64,000 bases of DNA from Phallusia mammillata (GCA_003260075.1 QLIY01000144.1:1-64000); one strand, 5' to 3'. Positions 1 through 13,133 are shown, counted from the first letter of the stretch. Translations and numbers: made by a program. Notes: generated by a model from the letters alone, not told the origin.

Positions 1-444
1 ATTTTGTAAAAGACGCCACAATAAACAAGATACAAACTAGTCAAGGGGTACATACCTGAACTGGGCTCCATTTTGCAAGAACAAGCTCACTTGAATACAA
101 GTATGTGTGGCTACAAGAGTTGGAATCAGCTTACATGGCAACCTATCCACATTCAACTAACCTCTGTGACGTGCAACTGGCAAGGTCAACGCGACAACGG
201 CCTCGTAAGGTCATGCATGACTGAAGCTTATTGGCGTTTTAATATTTCGCTATCGATTAAGTTTAGCAATTGAGATAAAAGATTTAAAAGCATCAAGACA
301 ATAAATGAAAATCTCAAGATAAAAGATACTATGCCTAATGAAAATTGTAACTTAGTCGGTAAATTATTCGAATTTTTTATTCGTAGTTTACAAAATGCCT
401 GTGTACCACTCGTTGAACGTGTAGGCTTAATGAAACTTAAGTTA

Positions 445-560
445 CAAAGTTTTTTTGTACGGGGTTCGAACCCAGGACGCTCCCGGGGACGAATCCTTAC
501 CTAGTTTTTCTTATGTCTGTATATCGGTCAGGCGCGCAGATCATTAGGCTAAACAACCAA
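445..560 (-). repeat. tRNA-like element (probable SINE head)
   Basis: On the minus strand this contains a perfect pol III B-box-like GGTTCGAACCCC, followed upstream by sequence compatible with a degenerate tRNA body. A full cloverleaf does not fold convincingly by eye, so I call a tRNA-derived repeat and not a functional tRNA gene. Confidence 0.35.
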
Positions 561-1974
561 AAACAACAATGAAACAACTAACGACACTTAGCGGTAGGCC
601 AGTCATTTTTTGACAAATTCATGTTTACGTTTCACTAAGCAGGAAGAATTTCTTTTCTGTAACTTCACTTCAACAGTAAGCTTATTTAGAGTTTCTTACC
701 AAATTGCAAAAAATCTGCGACGCGTTTGTATTTTTTGGTATCAGCTATTTTATTAATTTATAGATAAATGCTTAGATAAACCCCTTTCGATTGCAAACCG
801 CTGTGTAAAATTAAAAGTGTGACATATAAAATTCAATTTTAAGTTTTAGCGAAGATGCATAGTGCAGCGAGCTACAATTTACGCTCGTGGGCTCCGCTCT
901 GTATTTTGCTTTCTCTCTGCCTTACGGGGTATTTGCATTCTTGCGCAGTTTACATTCCTTAGTTCCGCTTAAAGTCTCTCGTTTTCTTGTTGCTTTCCTC
1001 AGTTGTGGTTAACGCGTTTACTTGACATTTTGTGTTAACTTCTATATTACATTGCAGGACTTATAATGTCGACCGCTGTTGTTTAAAGCTAATAAACATT
1101 TTAACGTTAATGTAGTCAATTACTGCACATAGTTTTGATCTTTACTTGCGAATTTCTATTTCAGAGCGCCAACGGTTATAAATCTTGCGCAACACAAAAG
1201 CAGTTGTTTCGAAATGACAATGTCAACATTTTTCGGCATAATTTAAAAATGTTTTTCTTCCTGCCAACGTGTTTTTAGCATTTGTTGATTTAAAAGTAGC
1301 GTTTGTAAACTCTTTTTTATTGTGTAGCCATAACTTCAATAGCATATTTTGTCATCCTGGTCAGTTTTGCAAGTAATTTATTGCTAATTGGAAAACCATC
1401 TCAATAAAGTCTTACTTTGTGCTCTCGAACCCGCATTATACTTTGTTATCATTCTTTTCGCAGCATTCCAGTTACCAGCAGTGGTGTTACCAACAAATAA
1501 AAGTCGTTTGGGCCAAAATGATTCATCAGTGGGTTTCGACCACATGGCTTGCGTAGTTGCGTGTTTCCTTGTCTCTTTGGGCAAATTATAATTGTCGCTA
1601 GCCTCTTACCCCTGTGTTTCAAGCCTTTTGCGGGCAATGTGCTGTTGGGAAAAGTTTTTCCCGGTTGTCCTACTCTTGACTTGTACTTAGTTTGATATTG
1701 AGCAGTAACTTTGCCAATATTGTATTGTTTTGATCCAATGGCTCATTTGTGCATTTAAACTAGGGTTTTTCGGGGCTAGCCTTTATTACAGTGTTTGCTT
1801 TTACCGTGTCTTTCGACTTAAGAATGTCGTTCCCATATTTTTAATGTGACAGCAATTTTAATGCACTTTTTCACCTTGTTAAATCATACTGAGCAAGCAT
1901 AAACGTGTACAAATTAACCTATAAAGCAGCTATTGCGGCTCGCACAAAACGAGACACAAAAGAATATTAACAGG

Positions 1975-2155
1975 CGGAGAAATTCAAAAACGACAGGGTG
2001 GAAATTTAAACACATAGTGTAGAGCTTGAAAACAACGTGCCAAGTGTTAATTAAACAGTTACAAGGTAAACGTGAAAGTAGCAAAAGTACGTGAAAAAGG
2101 GTAAACGTGGAAAACATGAAAAAACAGCGTGAAATTAAGATAAACACGTTTCAGC
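1975..2155 (+). repeat. dispersed repeat rich in ACGTG/GGTAAACGTG motifs, copy 1
   Basis: The core, roughly AAAGGGTAAACGTGGAAAAC then ATGAAAAAACAGCGTG, recurs in reverse orientation at about 8930-9060 and in diverged form at 13480-13570. Presence in both orientations shows a dispersed element and not only the local duplication. No terminal repeats were identified. Confidence 0.5.
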
Positions 2156-2489
2156 ACACTAAAAAAATTACGAGAACAAACCTAGTACATGAAAAAGTTT
2201 TCCTGCAGCCAATTTACTCGCGCAGTTTTTCAACCTATCCGACCTATTTTTTAGCCTTTACTTTTTGGGTACGAGTCTTTGCAAACGCCTGTTATCTTTG
2301 AAAATGTCTGAACGTTTAACGCGTTTTTTAAGCAGTAAGGGCTAACTTCTAGGGTTGCAAACCAGTTCACCATAAACGATTAGTTTTAGTCCATTTTAGC
2401 TGCGTTGTTTAACTCCTCAGAATTGAAAGGCTATGTGTTAGTTGGCATTGAAAAAAGGCTGCGAGTCATACATTTTCGTGCAATAAACA

Positions 2490-4709
2490 NATACGCAGAA
2501 ACAAAGGAGCAATGTGAAATCTTGTCTGAATTTCTTTGCAAATTGTCAGATTAATCATTGAGAAACGGGTGAACCGTTTTTGAACTTGTAAAGTCAGATT
2601 ACCTTTGTAAAATATTACTAACCTACTCCAGGTATGCAATATAGATACAATGCGTTCTGCAATATACGTCTCATGAAGTAGGTTATTCTCCAAGAAAAGT
2701 GGCATCAACATGCTTCGAAACTCACTTATCTTCGATGGTTGAAGAGCTATACTGTTTTTCATGGCAATTTCAAGATGGTGTTTTACATCATCACTTGATT
2801 TTTTACGATAGAAATCCATTTCGTTTTGTTTGGGTTGCAAAACTAGAGACAAGTATTTATCTATGTTGAAGTTGGCAGCACGGAGGTTTCTTCCTACAGT
2901 TGTGCACTTATCAACGATCGTTTTTGCCTGTTCTTGCACGTTTTCGTCTGCTATTAATGTAATCAGTGAATCAACAGAAACATCGACACCGGTTTGTGAA
3001 CTAAGAATGTCATATAGGATGGTAAGAGATTTTTGGAGGTTAGTTTCAGCTCCTGAAACACCTTCGTCAACACATTTTTGCGTGGAGAACACGGAATCAA
3101 TAACTTCGTACAAATGGCTGCAACATAACTGTAGCAGGACATCTTTCTCACTTTCGATGCAGTACTGCAATACCGATAGTATGTGTGGAATCATTTCAAC
3201 CATGAAAGTAAAATTTTGTGGTTTTCGAAAATCTTTGTGCGCAATTCCTGAAACTGCTTGCATCGTAACATAAACAGCCTCGTATAACCCACCAACTTCA
3301 TCCAGGTAAAGTCGCACGGCGATAAAAACTACCTCGTGAAATGTAACATAAGTCTTCATGTAATCATCGCCAGTAACTTTGCACATTCCATAGTTGCTTA
3401 GAGTATTGATTAGTTCGCCCGACTCTTTTCTGTTAAGATAATTGATGTGGGAAATGTCGTGATTTTCAGTTTCTTTTCTTACTGCATTATTCGCCCCATC
3501 AGTATTTGTGGTATGTTTCCATGGTGAAGCAAGCTAAGAGACAGAATTGCTTTCCAGACTCGTAACGCATCTTCATCGTCGCTTTCCGGAACAAGTAACA
3601 TTAATATGGCTTTGTGCAAATGATTTACTTTTAGCTGCTTCGCTTCGTGCTTTATGATTTTGTGAACCAAATATTCGTCTTGTAGATTCTTTAAGTACAT
3701 TTTAAAGGTAATCGAAGGTGTCTTCGCTGCTTTTACAGCTTGTAAACCCAGTGGTGAACCACTTAATCTCTCGATAATACGTAGAGCAGCATCGATTTCC
3801 CTCTGTTCACATGTAGCTGTCAATCCTAGCAACAGAAGGCCTTCTTCTGAGGTTAGACCAACTATCTTTTGCGGAGTGAAACCACTGGGTAAAACGCAGG
3901 TTTTCTCATTTTGTGATGTGATATAAACATGGAATTTCTCCTGTCGTCCTTGGATGTCTCCAATGCATAAAAGGAAGTCTTCTAGCAACCCATTGGATTC
4001 TTCAAAATTCCTATTTTTGTTGGGATCCTCCAAGATTATCAGAATTGGAAAGTTGGACGAAACAAGTAAATCGACATACTCTTTGCATCGATTGTTGCTC
4101 ACCAAGTGTTCTATGGCGCTTGGGGGGGGGGTACAACTCCATCAACAGCATCGAATGTTTCACCATACATTCCAGAAGCTTCTTCAACTGTGTTTTTATA
4201 TTGTGGTTTATGTCACTGCACTGAATATGCCACTTCACATGCATGGACTGTACTTTCTAAGTTGTAAGGAAAATCCGCCCCTAGTTTGCGAACAGTTTCA
4301 GACTTTCCAGATCCAGGCATTCCATATAAATGAAGGACCGAAACGACATTATCTTGTGGATGCGGTTTTGCATCTTCATACGATTTGGTCTTAATGAATG
4401 GAGATGTTACTTGGCCGATGTTGTTGATAGAAGTTGGTCGAATTTCACCGTGTGTTCCTTAATACACAAAACGTTGTAATAAATAATCAACAACTATGAA
4501 AAACTGAGTTAAGGCAGATTTTATTTTAAGTTGCACTCCGGGAAAACTATATTCTTTTTTGTCTCAGATATTATTTGTGTTTGTAAAGCCATTTAAAAAG
4601 TAACAAGACTTAAAATTACAACAAACGGAACCTGCTGATTCTTGAATGTACGTCACATCGCTTTTGCCAATCGGGCAATTGATAAAAGTTGGATTGTGGA
4701 AATGATATA
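2490..4709 (-). pseudogene. broken copy of NB-ARC/STAND NTPase gene
   Basis: This is a paralogue of the open gene at 13824-16676. A 78-base upstream exon (4709 to 4632) keeps its reading frame and splice sites. The large exon begins at 4457, and the P-loop GMPGSGKSE is intact. The frame is then lost near 4230, where about 4 bases are inserted before the conserved WHIQCSDIN segment. A G-run interrupts it at 4122-4131. A second shift lies near 3478, where about 4 bases are missing after ILMGRIMQ. Similarity to the other copy stops near the lone N at 2490, so the C-terminal 200 or so residues with the TPR-like segment are absent. The gap and the N mean some damage could be assembly error, but two frameshifts plus truncation make a pseudogene most likely. 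Confidence 0.75.
4632..4709 (-). other. conserved 78-base exon of the broken STAND copy
   Basis: It is bounded by TTTTTTTACAG and a GTTCCG donor and has the same length and phase (2+25 codons+1) as the exon at 16599-16676. It encodes a segment with the core N-P-T-x-x-N-C-P-I-G-K-S-D-V-T-Y. No stop has accumulated, although the downstream exon is frameshifted. Confidence 0.6.
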
Positions 4710-6177
4710 CTGTAAAAAAACGATAGGGAATTTACTTTTTTATGATGGAACAGTCGTTAATTATTGCGAACAAAACGGAAAACCTATAAAACTTTTGGCC
4801 TTTGCACAATCAGTGCACAGCGTTCTGAAAAGAGATTTGTTAGGCCAATTACTTTTAGAAAATGCGTTACAGTTGGGCTTTTATTCTACATTTTACTTGT
4901 ATTTCAAACTTAAAAATAGAATCACGCAGCCCGTTGCTTGAATAAAGACTGTAATGAGACTTATGCCAGTAGATTTGAGTTAAAGTCATTCATGTTTATG
5001 TTTTCGTGAACTTATATCGCACATTGTTACATCTTGTTTGCCTAATTGTTGATTTCTATTGATTGCCGCTTTTCCTCACTACAACTTTTGTTGGAATTTA
5101 TGGCGTTCTGTAACGAAACAATTAACTGCCAGTTTTGTGTGATAACGCAACGAGGTTGATGTCCAAAATCCAAAATTTCTGGGGGTGCTGCTCCAAATTT
5201 TAGCCTTTATTGAACATATATAAGTTGGCAACATATAGAAAAGCCACTTTTCTAGATTTCCAGTCATTGTTTTGTGTAAAAAAACAAGTAATACAAATCT
5301 TAATTATCAATTCCATTGTGGCGCAATTTCGTTACGCATTAATGTACACGAGTGTAAACAGCAGACGGTATCATTGGGGAATTTTGTTTACCTTCATGGC
5401 AACAGGCCAAACTCAATAACGTGCAGTAATACTGTGGCACAAAAACACACGTGACACAGAATCGAAACGAAGCGGTTGTAAATACGGTAAAACACAACTA
5501 CAATCTAGTCATAAAGCTAGTCATAAAGCTTTTTATTGATATCATAAGTGATAAATTTAACAACCACATTACATTTGTGTCAGAACTTGGTTATTTAAAC
5601 GGGGGGGGGGGAATTTTGTGTACAGACTATTAATTGTCTTTCAGTTCGCTTATAATTCCTTTTTTAAAGTGCAATTTTTTTTTATTTAATGCTGGCAATG
5701 CAAGTGCAAGTATTTTGGAAATAATGGTGTTCCTTAGAAAAGTTTGCATCCTATTCAGTGTTGAAAAGCACCGTTTTGCCTTTGAATTTGCAAAAAAGAT
5801 TTTTCATTTTAGTATAATTTAACTTGTCAAAACATCATCTAGATTATTTTTTTGATCGATGGTGTAATATAGGTTAACTAGATTGTATAGTCGAGCGTTA
5901 CTGTTCCCAACAATACTATTATGAATCACTCAAGTTTGAATTGTTACGACAAATACCCCCTTAGACTTCACGGAACCCATGTGAGTGTTGCACGAACGGC
6001 TAGGGTTCCGCGGAACGCCGGTTGAAGAGCGCTGTGATAGATGCATAAAACCGACCACACAAGCTCAGTTTTGTCGTTTGCTTGCACTTGAAGTAACCAA
6101 CTCAATACAAGCATCCAGTGTTAATCAGACGTGACGGAAACAATAGCTGGTCTACCATGTGAGTATACTATCTTGTG
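4710..6177. other. intergenic, no gene seen
   Basis: There is a G-run at 5601-5611. Around 5990-6170 the DNA is locally GC-richer, with a TATA-like GCATAAAACC near 6044 and a GTGAGT donor-like site at 6160. This could be a promoter and first exon of a plus-strand transcript, but no partner exon was found. Confidence 0.35.
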
Positions 6178-6728
6178 CAGTGGTTCTTAACCGGTGGGAA
6201 ATTTCCCACTAGTGGGAAATGTAATGGTTTTAGAAGGAAATTATGTGAATCAGAAGTCAAACTTGGGCCCGTGGGTTGAAATTAACCATTGAAAGTTAAT
6301 TTAATACGATATTTTCCGCAACAACATGTAAGATTAACTACATCTAGTTTTGCAAGGCGCATAAAAATCCAAAATTCGTTTGTTACGTCACAAACCTTAC
6401 TAAAAGTATCAATGACTTTGTTATTGTTCGCGAATAAATGCATTTGATCTGTTGGTTGTGATGCAATAAATGACTAATGCAAGCACCTGAGATTTTTCAA
6501 AATTCCACACGATATTCCTTTCTCAAGAAATCACTAATCAAACTAAATTAAATCGCAGTATACCTTTAAGGTCCCGACCAAATTGCTTCACAAAATTATT
6601 TCGATTAAAGAATAATTTTTTTGTTAATGTTTGGCACAAAACATTATTATAAAAATAACAGAGGGGGAAATTTGAACTTGGTGATTTACTTTAATGGGAA
6701 ACCGCACCAAAAAGGTTACGAACCACTG
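6178..6728. mobile_element. hAT-type MITE, 551 bp, 8-bp TSD ATCTTGTG
   Basis: It begins CAGTGGTTCTTAACCGG and ends AAAGGTTACGAACCACTG, forming inverted termini of the hAT type. It is flanked by perfect 8-base duplications ATCTTGTG at 6170-6177 and 6729-6736. There is no transposase frame, so it is non-autonomous. Confidence 0.9.
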
Positions 6729-6736
6729 ATCTTGTG

Positions 6737-7427
6737 ACAGTAATTTCTGGTTGCCGCAACTGTTGGTATGATTTGTGTTGGATTTCTTCATTTGAAGCAA
6801 GTATGTAACGGTTTCGTTCTGCATTTAATCTGTTCGCTCAACAAGATACAAAACACCTATATGTGTGGAAAAATTGGTTAGAGGCATTTAGGAAGCGCGT
6901 TTCAATTTCCCCTCTTGTGATATTCCACGCTAAGCGTTCACTGGACTTTACAAATATTATGTGGCGAGTTTAAAACGGTCGATGGGCATCGAAAAATGAC
7001 AAGCACTGTGTGTAAAAGATAAGGTTTACTTGCTCTGTGGTATCTCTGAGTTATTTGATGTACAGTGTACACAAAGTGTTACTGGTTAACCATCCTACTA
7101 CGGGTAAGGTATACAGCCATCACCCTGCCGGCTAAATTTGATTTTGGATGGTCATAGTGAGTGTTTTTTAGTTGGATTTACCTGTAGTTGGTGACGTGCT
7201 TTTTGCCACGGGTGTTGTGGGACAATCGTCGTTACTTGCAGGCGTGATGCGACCTAAACAAAACGGAACGAATCGTAAACCAGAATATAAACTTTAGGCT
7301 AGTTGCATAATATCGTACATTAAAATACCATCGAAATATTCATCAGGAGGCATACAGATTTAAGGGTCATAAATTACCAGTCAACATGTTTATCGTGCAC
7401 TGTACCATTCGCATTCACTGTTATTTA

Positions 7428-7428
<1 letters not shown>
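6737..7428. other. intergenic, nothing recognised
   Basis: No exon-like frame with splice sites and no repeat that I can name. Confidence 0.4.

Positions 7429-7505
<77 letters not shown>
7429..7505. other. 77-base G-run, probable gap filler
   Basis: An uninterrupted G homopolymer. On the minus strand it creates a spurious poly-proline frame. See the finding on G-runs. Confidence 0.8.
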
Positions 7506-7507
<2 letters not shown>

Positions 7508-9486
7508 TTTTTTTACATAAAATACACCACAAAAAAGTGATGCAAAACTAATCCATGGGTAGGCTACATACCTGCACTGGTCTCCATTTTGCAAGCTCAC
7601 TTGATAGCAAGTATGTGTGCCTGCAAGATTTGGAATCAGCTTACATGGCAACCCATCCACATTCATGGATGACTGGATAGTGGAGATCACGTGCTTGTTA
7701 GCGTTTTAATATTTCGCTATCAGCCAATTTTACCAACAAAGATTAACTATGTGAAACCATCAAGCAAATAAATGATAAGCTTCAGACATAAGCTATAGAT
7801 AAAAAAATTGTAATTAAAATTGTAACTAGTATAGAAATTATTCGATTTTTTTATTCGTGGTTTATTGGATAGCCTTTGTACCACTTGACACAACTAAATG
7901 GAACTTAGGTTATAGAGTTTTATGAATCAAGTTCAAGTTCCGTCGGTGGCCTGGAAAAATAACATCGCGGACCGCATACCCGCTGTAAAGTGTAATCCCT
8001 TGCCATGCAATGATTTAGAATAATATTAGCATGCTCTATTTAAACATGCAAATACGATGGGTATTGTAACAAATCATCAAGCCATTATTGGCCCAAAAGA
8101 TCTTATACACCTACCTTACCAAAAACAATCTCCGCGATGAGAAACCAATACAACCTTCAACAGTAAATAGAGTTCCTTACCAAACTACAAAAGATCTACC
8201 ATGCGTTTGCAGTTTTTGTTATCAGCTATATTATTAATCTATAGCATAAATCTTTGGAGAAACCTCTTTAATGTTTTGTCTTTGCCATGTTTTAATTTTG
8301 CTTAGTCTTTAAACGTTGTTTTTACTTCTGTGGGTTTGTCACAATTTACGATATTGCCTTATTGCAATAACTTGTAGCATTCGTTTTCTTTCAGTTTTTA
8401 CGGAATTAAAGTATTGTATGCTGTCACAACAGTTTCCATTATTGCACTGATTTCACTTTGCGACCCACAGTTTGCAGCAGACAGATAGGAACGTCAAGCG
8501 ATTGTAAACCGCCGTTTTCCAATCAGATTTCAAGTTTCTATACCAGAGCGCCAAAAGTTATAAATCTTGCACAACACAAAAGCTGTTGTTCCGAAATGTC
8601 AGAGTCAACACTTTTGTCATAATCCTAGATTGTTGCAACATGCTTTTTAGCATTAGTTGAAACTGCAACGTGCTTTCAAGCATTCGTCGATTTAAAACTG
8701 GTGTCGTCAATGTAAAAACCCTTGTATGGTGTCGTGTAGTCATATATTTAATACCAGCATCTTCTGTCATTCTGTTCAGTTTTGCACATAAAGATTTGCT
8801 TGTCATAACTTTCTCAATAAGTAGTGTTATCACGATTCTGTGTTGCTATCAACTTGTTTTATATTAGTCATATGCGTAGTGACAATACTTTTATTTACTA
8901 CGTTTGTTTTTTATAATTTCTTTTTAATATGCTGAAACGTGTTTATCTTAATTTCACGCTGTGTTTTCATGTTTTCCACGTTTACCCTTTTTCACAATTT
9001 TGGTACGTTCACGTTTACCTTATAATTGATTAGTTACCTTTGGTATACGTTTACCACCTGATGCACTTTGTGCCCTCGAATGCACACTACAGCTTGTTTT
9101 AACTTCACCCCTATCATTTTTCTATTTGTGTTGTTTCGTATCATTACGATCTACAAAATACAGGTCATGTCAATTGTCAACAAGAAGCACAGTTGCTTTG
9201 AAAAGCCGTACAACGCTGTGGGACAGTGGGCGTTGATGACGGCAAATGATTGCTCGGCCAATTGGTGGACAGTAAACAAAAACAAAAATATCATTAAATT
9301 TAGTTGTCGTGCTTTAGTGTTATTTTAGGAGGCCAATATTATTATTCTTAATAAAATATTATTATTCTTAATGAAATATTATTCGATCAAATTAGTTGTT
9401 CTGCAAGAAGTGGTACGCGTGGCAGTACAGAGCGTCCAAGTGGTACGAGATCGAAAAAAGGTTGGGAACCCCTGGTTTAACTAATG
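7506..9486. other. intergenic, second arm of the segmental duplication
   Basis: It is similar to 1-1300 (see first entry). A reverse copy of the dispersed repeat lies at about 8930-9060. The end of a hAT-like element, AAAAGGTTGGGAACCCCTG, closes at 9475 without an identified partner end. No gene was recognised. Confidence 0.5.
8930..9060 (-). repeat. dispersed repeat, copy 2 (reverse)
   Basis: The reverse complement matches 2010-2155 over about 130 bases, including the GGTAAACGTG, GGGTAAACGTGG and ATTAAGATAAACACG blocks. Confidence 0.55.
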
Positions 9487-9976
9487 CAGCGGTTCTCAAA
9501 CTGGGGTCCGTGGACCCTTAGGGATCCACGTGAATTCAGGGGGACCGCGAGGAGCTTAAAGCATTTCTACAATCTTATGTAACATAAGATCTTGAGAGTG
9601 TAGAAGCAAAAATTAGATAGACAAATGAGTTTTCTACAACATAAAGTAGTTTTTTACTTCATTTTCAAATAACAAACGGAGGCGATTGTTCGCGCACTAT
9701 ATTTATACTGTTTTAGTCTTGTTTGTGATGTAATAAATTGCCTTTGAAACATTCCCATGCAAAGTGATCTTATGAAACTAAACTAAATTCATTCAGCATG
9801 TTGTTGCGGGAAAACTTTCATAAGGAAGAAATTATTTTTTAGTTTGATAACTCGACAGTTTTATTTTGCAAAGGTATTTTAAATTTTATAAATATATTTA
9901 GCTTGGACCGGGAGTGCTCGAAAAAATTGCGAAGGGACCGTTGTGACAAACAAATGAAAAAGTTTGAGAACCGCTG
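9487..9976. mobile_element. hAT-type MITE, 490 bp, 8-bp TSD AACTAATG
   Basis: The termini are CAGCGGTTCTCAAACTGG and AGTTTGAGAACCGCTG. Perfect duplications AACTAATG lie at 9479-9486 and 9977-9984. The same family recurs at 51191-51613. There is no transposase frame. Confidence 0.92.
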
Positions 9977-10134
9977 AACTAATGTATATATATGACGACC
10001 TTTGTTCTGTCGGGGGCGAAAAAAAACACATCGCGGACCGCACTCCCACTATAAAATGTAATTCCTATAACTATAGAATTATAAAAACAAATACCGTAAA
10101 CGACTGAAATTTCGTTATTTGCGAGTCCTTACAC

Positions 10135-10612
10135 CAGTGGTTCCCAACCGGGGTGCCGCGACACTCTGGGGTGCCAATTGCAATGTTCTGGGGTGCCAAT
10201 TGCAAACATTTACAATGTTTACTTTAACTTTCACCCGTTAAGTGCGGAATTTATTTGTAACCGAGTTTCAGTGTGTATTAAGTTTCGCGTCTCGCAGTTA
10301 TCAACGAACATAAAAACTAAAAAAAAACGAGAACGACTACTTATAGTCGAGGAAGAAATGCGGGTGGTTTCATCGAATATGTGCCTTCACATTAAGGGAC
10401 TTTGTGCAAGAAGCCAAGCCCAAATTTCACACTGACTTTTGAATAAATACATTTATTTACATGCGCTATACTGTACAACTCAATCTGTGTTGTTTCATAC
10501 AGTTATTTGAAATACAGAAACCTCATAAAATTGGTCCAGTTTTGCCAGGGTGCCGCAAACCATTTATCTCTTTGATAGAGTACCGCAAGGTCAAAAAGGT
10601 TGGGAACCACTG
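10135..10612. mobile_element. hAT-type MITE, 478 bp, 8-bp TSD CCTTACAC
   Basis: The termini are CAGTGGTTCCCAACCGG and AAAGGTTGGGAACCACTG. Perfect duplications CCTTACAC lie at 10127-10134 and 10613-10620. Open frames across it are incidental. Confidence 0.92.
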
Positions 10613-10986
10613 CCTTACACGTATAAAAGTTGTGTTTGGTGCTTCGACACTAAAAACGTTGAGAACCACTTTGGTGCGACAATTGCCCTTGGCAACAGCT
10701 CAACCTTTACCAATCTTGCATAACGAACTCTTCAAGCGCATACATGGGCCACAGAATGGTGTATGTACGTTTGTCAAAGCTATCACTAGCTGAGCGCGCC
10801 GATGAGGAAGTCGCGCTTAAAAATGGAGTCTTTTGAGTCTTGATTTTGGCTATACCACGCAACCTTCGCGACCGTCATCTTTCAGGCTCGTTCGGGCAGC
10901 CAGCAGGGTTGCCGACATGGACGCCCAAACCCATGTTCTTCTAATAACAAAAGTCCTAACGGAAAGGCAGGAACTATAGTTTAGAC

Positions 10987-11431
10987 CAGGGGCATACAAC
11001 AAACGGCCCGCGGGCCACAGTCCGGCCCGCCAAGGTGTTTAGTGTGGCCCTCACCAACTCACTGATTAAGGTAAAAATGTAATTCTTCTAGAATTTAGCA
11101 AAATTTTCCACTAGTTTTTGGTAAATCTAGTAAGTTGCTATTCTATACCTAACAAATATAAGCTAAATCAGCGTTTTCTGACGATGGCTCGTACAGCAAT
11201 AGCCTACTTCACCGAATGTAACGTAACAATACCCTTTGTCTAGCAAACAATTATTTTGTTGCGAAAACCAGTGTTGCGTTACTAAACTCTGTATGTCGTA
11301 TAAAATAAATTTATTGATGCTTTTAAAAGAATTTCGGATTTATTGTGCACATGAAAAAAAGTTATGTGACCCTCGCTTGAGGTCCGAAATTGGTTATACG
11401 GCCCACCAACGAAAAATGTTGCACACCACTG
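10987..11431. mobile_element. hAT-type MITE, 445 bp, near-perfect TSD
   Basis: It begins CAGGGGCATACAACAAACGG and ends AAAATGTTGCACACCACTG. The flanks are GTTTAGAC and GTTTTGAC (7 of 8). The GC-rich block with CGGCCCGCGGGCC resembles the element around 47.6-48.1 kb. Confidence 0.75.
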
Positions 11432-12293
11432 GTTTTGACAGACGAAAACCTACGGCAGAAAAACCCCATTCTGGATACTAAAGTTGGTCAGGGAAATAAC
11501 ACCTGAATGATTTTTTCAATAAACGCAAGTGCTTAGCTCAGGTTCTTTAATTGGTTGTTCACATTATCAGTACTGCTTATAAGCTCATCTAAACGTGAAA
11601 GGTTAGCAATTCCTATGCATTTTAGCCACACTTACGATTTCTGTTGTAAGGCACTTAGCTTCTCATGAGACAACCAGACTTCAGAATGGTAAAAAAAACT
11701 TTACATAGTGAATCCATCTGTTTACACACTTTGCTGAAGATGTGATTATTGAGTGCGCGTCCTGCCATGTAATTAACAGCTTCACAACAATTTTCAGAGC
11801 TTTAGCGAGCATACTAGGCAATGATTGTGAAACAAGGGCATGTCTTTGCAGGACACTATCCATAAAAATTATTTTTGAAGCGTTACTCTTTATCAAAGCC
11901 ATTTACCAGACTTGCAGACACGTAGCGGGCACATGCTTTCAAAACATCGTTTTTTTGGCAGTTTGGGTAGGCTAAGCATTAAGTAATGGAAAATTGTTTG
12001 CATGGCAAGCATGACTTTTTGTTTCATGGAAATTATATGCTGCTTTTGCGACATATGGTATTGAGCCACTAACGCCCCCACAGACTATCATGGCAGGAGT
12101 TCATCAGTGCTCACAGATAAAACCATACTCTGCAAAAGACTATTTTTATTGCGAAGAAATTGTCCAAGATATTTTTCACGTCAAGTGTTTTGGAATTTGT
12201 TTAAAAAAAAAAGTAAAAAAAAATTGTTCAAACCGTGAGCCAACCTTTCGCAATTAAAAATACAGCTTCATATGAAGCCTTAGCCCATAATCC
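11432..12293. other. intergenic, no gene seen
   Basis: Short open frames on both strands overlap each other without splice context. Nothing was recognised. Confidence 0.4.
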
Positions 12294-12321
12294 GGGGGGG
12301 GGGGGGGGGGGGGGGGGGGGG
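12294..12321. other. 28-base G-run, probable gap filler
   Basis: It is flanked by a direct repeat: the CATATGAAGC(C/T)..TAGCCCATAATCCGG segment occurs both before and after it, as at the other runs. Confidence 0.8.
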
Positions 12322-12392
12322 CATATGAAGTCGTAGCCCATAATCCGGTGCTCTTTTGTTTAAATTTATTAGGTTTGGCATTTTTATATTTC

Positions 12393-13133
12393 CCTGACAC
12401 TTAAACTTTAATGAAAGGCCCATAAACTTAATAGTGGTCTCGTAATTTTGTTGGTGCAAGACTGCATTTGCTAAACGTACTACTACAAAGAACGCACTTA
12501 GGGCGCTGTGTTGAATCGGATTCTGCACAAGCAAAACCATACCTTATCATTTATTGCGCGTATTGTACTTTGTTGCGTCACAGAAGATAACCAATCAGGG
12601 GTTACTGCTTTACATTTAATGTGGGTACTGCTTTACGTTTAAGAAACTGAAGATTTTTTATGTGACTCATCGCCAAAGACATGCTGACATTTTTGGTAAG
12701 TTATATGCTATTATTGTGTGGCGTCCCATTTAAAGGTTGTAAAAATACTTCGAACACTGCACTAACGGCTGGCAACAAAAAACCCCTAGTTTAGAAGCGT
12801 CCTAGCACTCCTGTCTTTATTTAAAATTACTACATAAAACTTTACGACATCAGCAAAGTCACTGCGCAGCACAAAATTCGGGACAAGTTAACACTACGAT
12901 CGTAGTGTCGGGGGGGGGGTTCCCTGACACATAAACTTTAATGAAAGACCCATAAACTTAAGACATGCTGACATTTTTGGTAAGTTATATGCTACTATTG
13001 TGTGGCGTCCAATTTTAGGGTTGTCAAAATACTTCAAAGTTTAGAAGCGTCCTAGCACTCCTGTTATAAATTACTACATAAAACTTTACGACATTAGCAA
13101 AGTCACTGCGCAGAACAAAATTCGGACAAACGT
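12393..13133. repeat. tandem near-duplicate across a 10-G run
   Basis: Segments of 12393-12909 (for example TCCCTGACACTTAAAC, then GACATGCTGACATTTTTGG, then CCTAGCACTCCTG) recur after the run at 12910-12919 in the same order, with mismatches and internal deletions, up to about 13133. This looks like two versions of one locus placed in tandem. Confidence 0.75.

Larger units (their letters stand above)
1..2465. other. intergenic DNA, part of an old segmental duplication
   Basis: No convincing gene. Positions about 28-300 and 1140-1260 resemble 7548-7700 and 8520-8640 on the same strand, for example the shared stretch around TTGGAATCAGCTTACATGGC and the one around AACACAAAAGC. This DNA therefore belongs to a diverged tandem segmental duplication that also carries the two STAND gene copies. 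Open frames here are short and lack family resemblance or splice context. Confidence 0.55.

Noticed and set aside
2830-3273. Plus-strand frames of 147 residues opposite the STAND copies (also 14821-15264)
   Set aside because: Antisense shadows of the STAND coding sequence, conserved only because the sense strand is.
7421-7690. Poly-proline protein frame (also 12280-12540, 25636-26175, 62377-62754) and poly-glycine frame at 39945-40136
   Set aside because: They are translations of the G-runs, have no conserved flanks, and the runs themselves look like filler.
10178-10793. Plus-strand frames of 85 and 110 residues
   Set aside because: The first lies inside a hAT MITE and the second crosses its right end and TSD.
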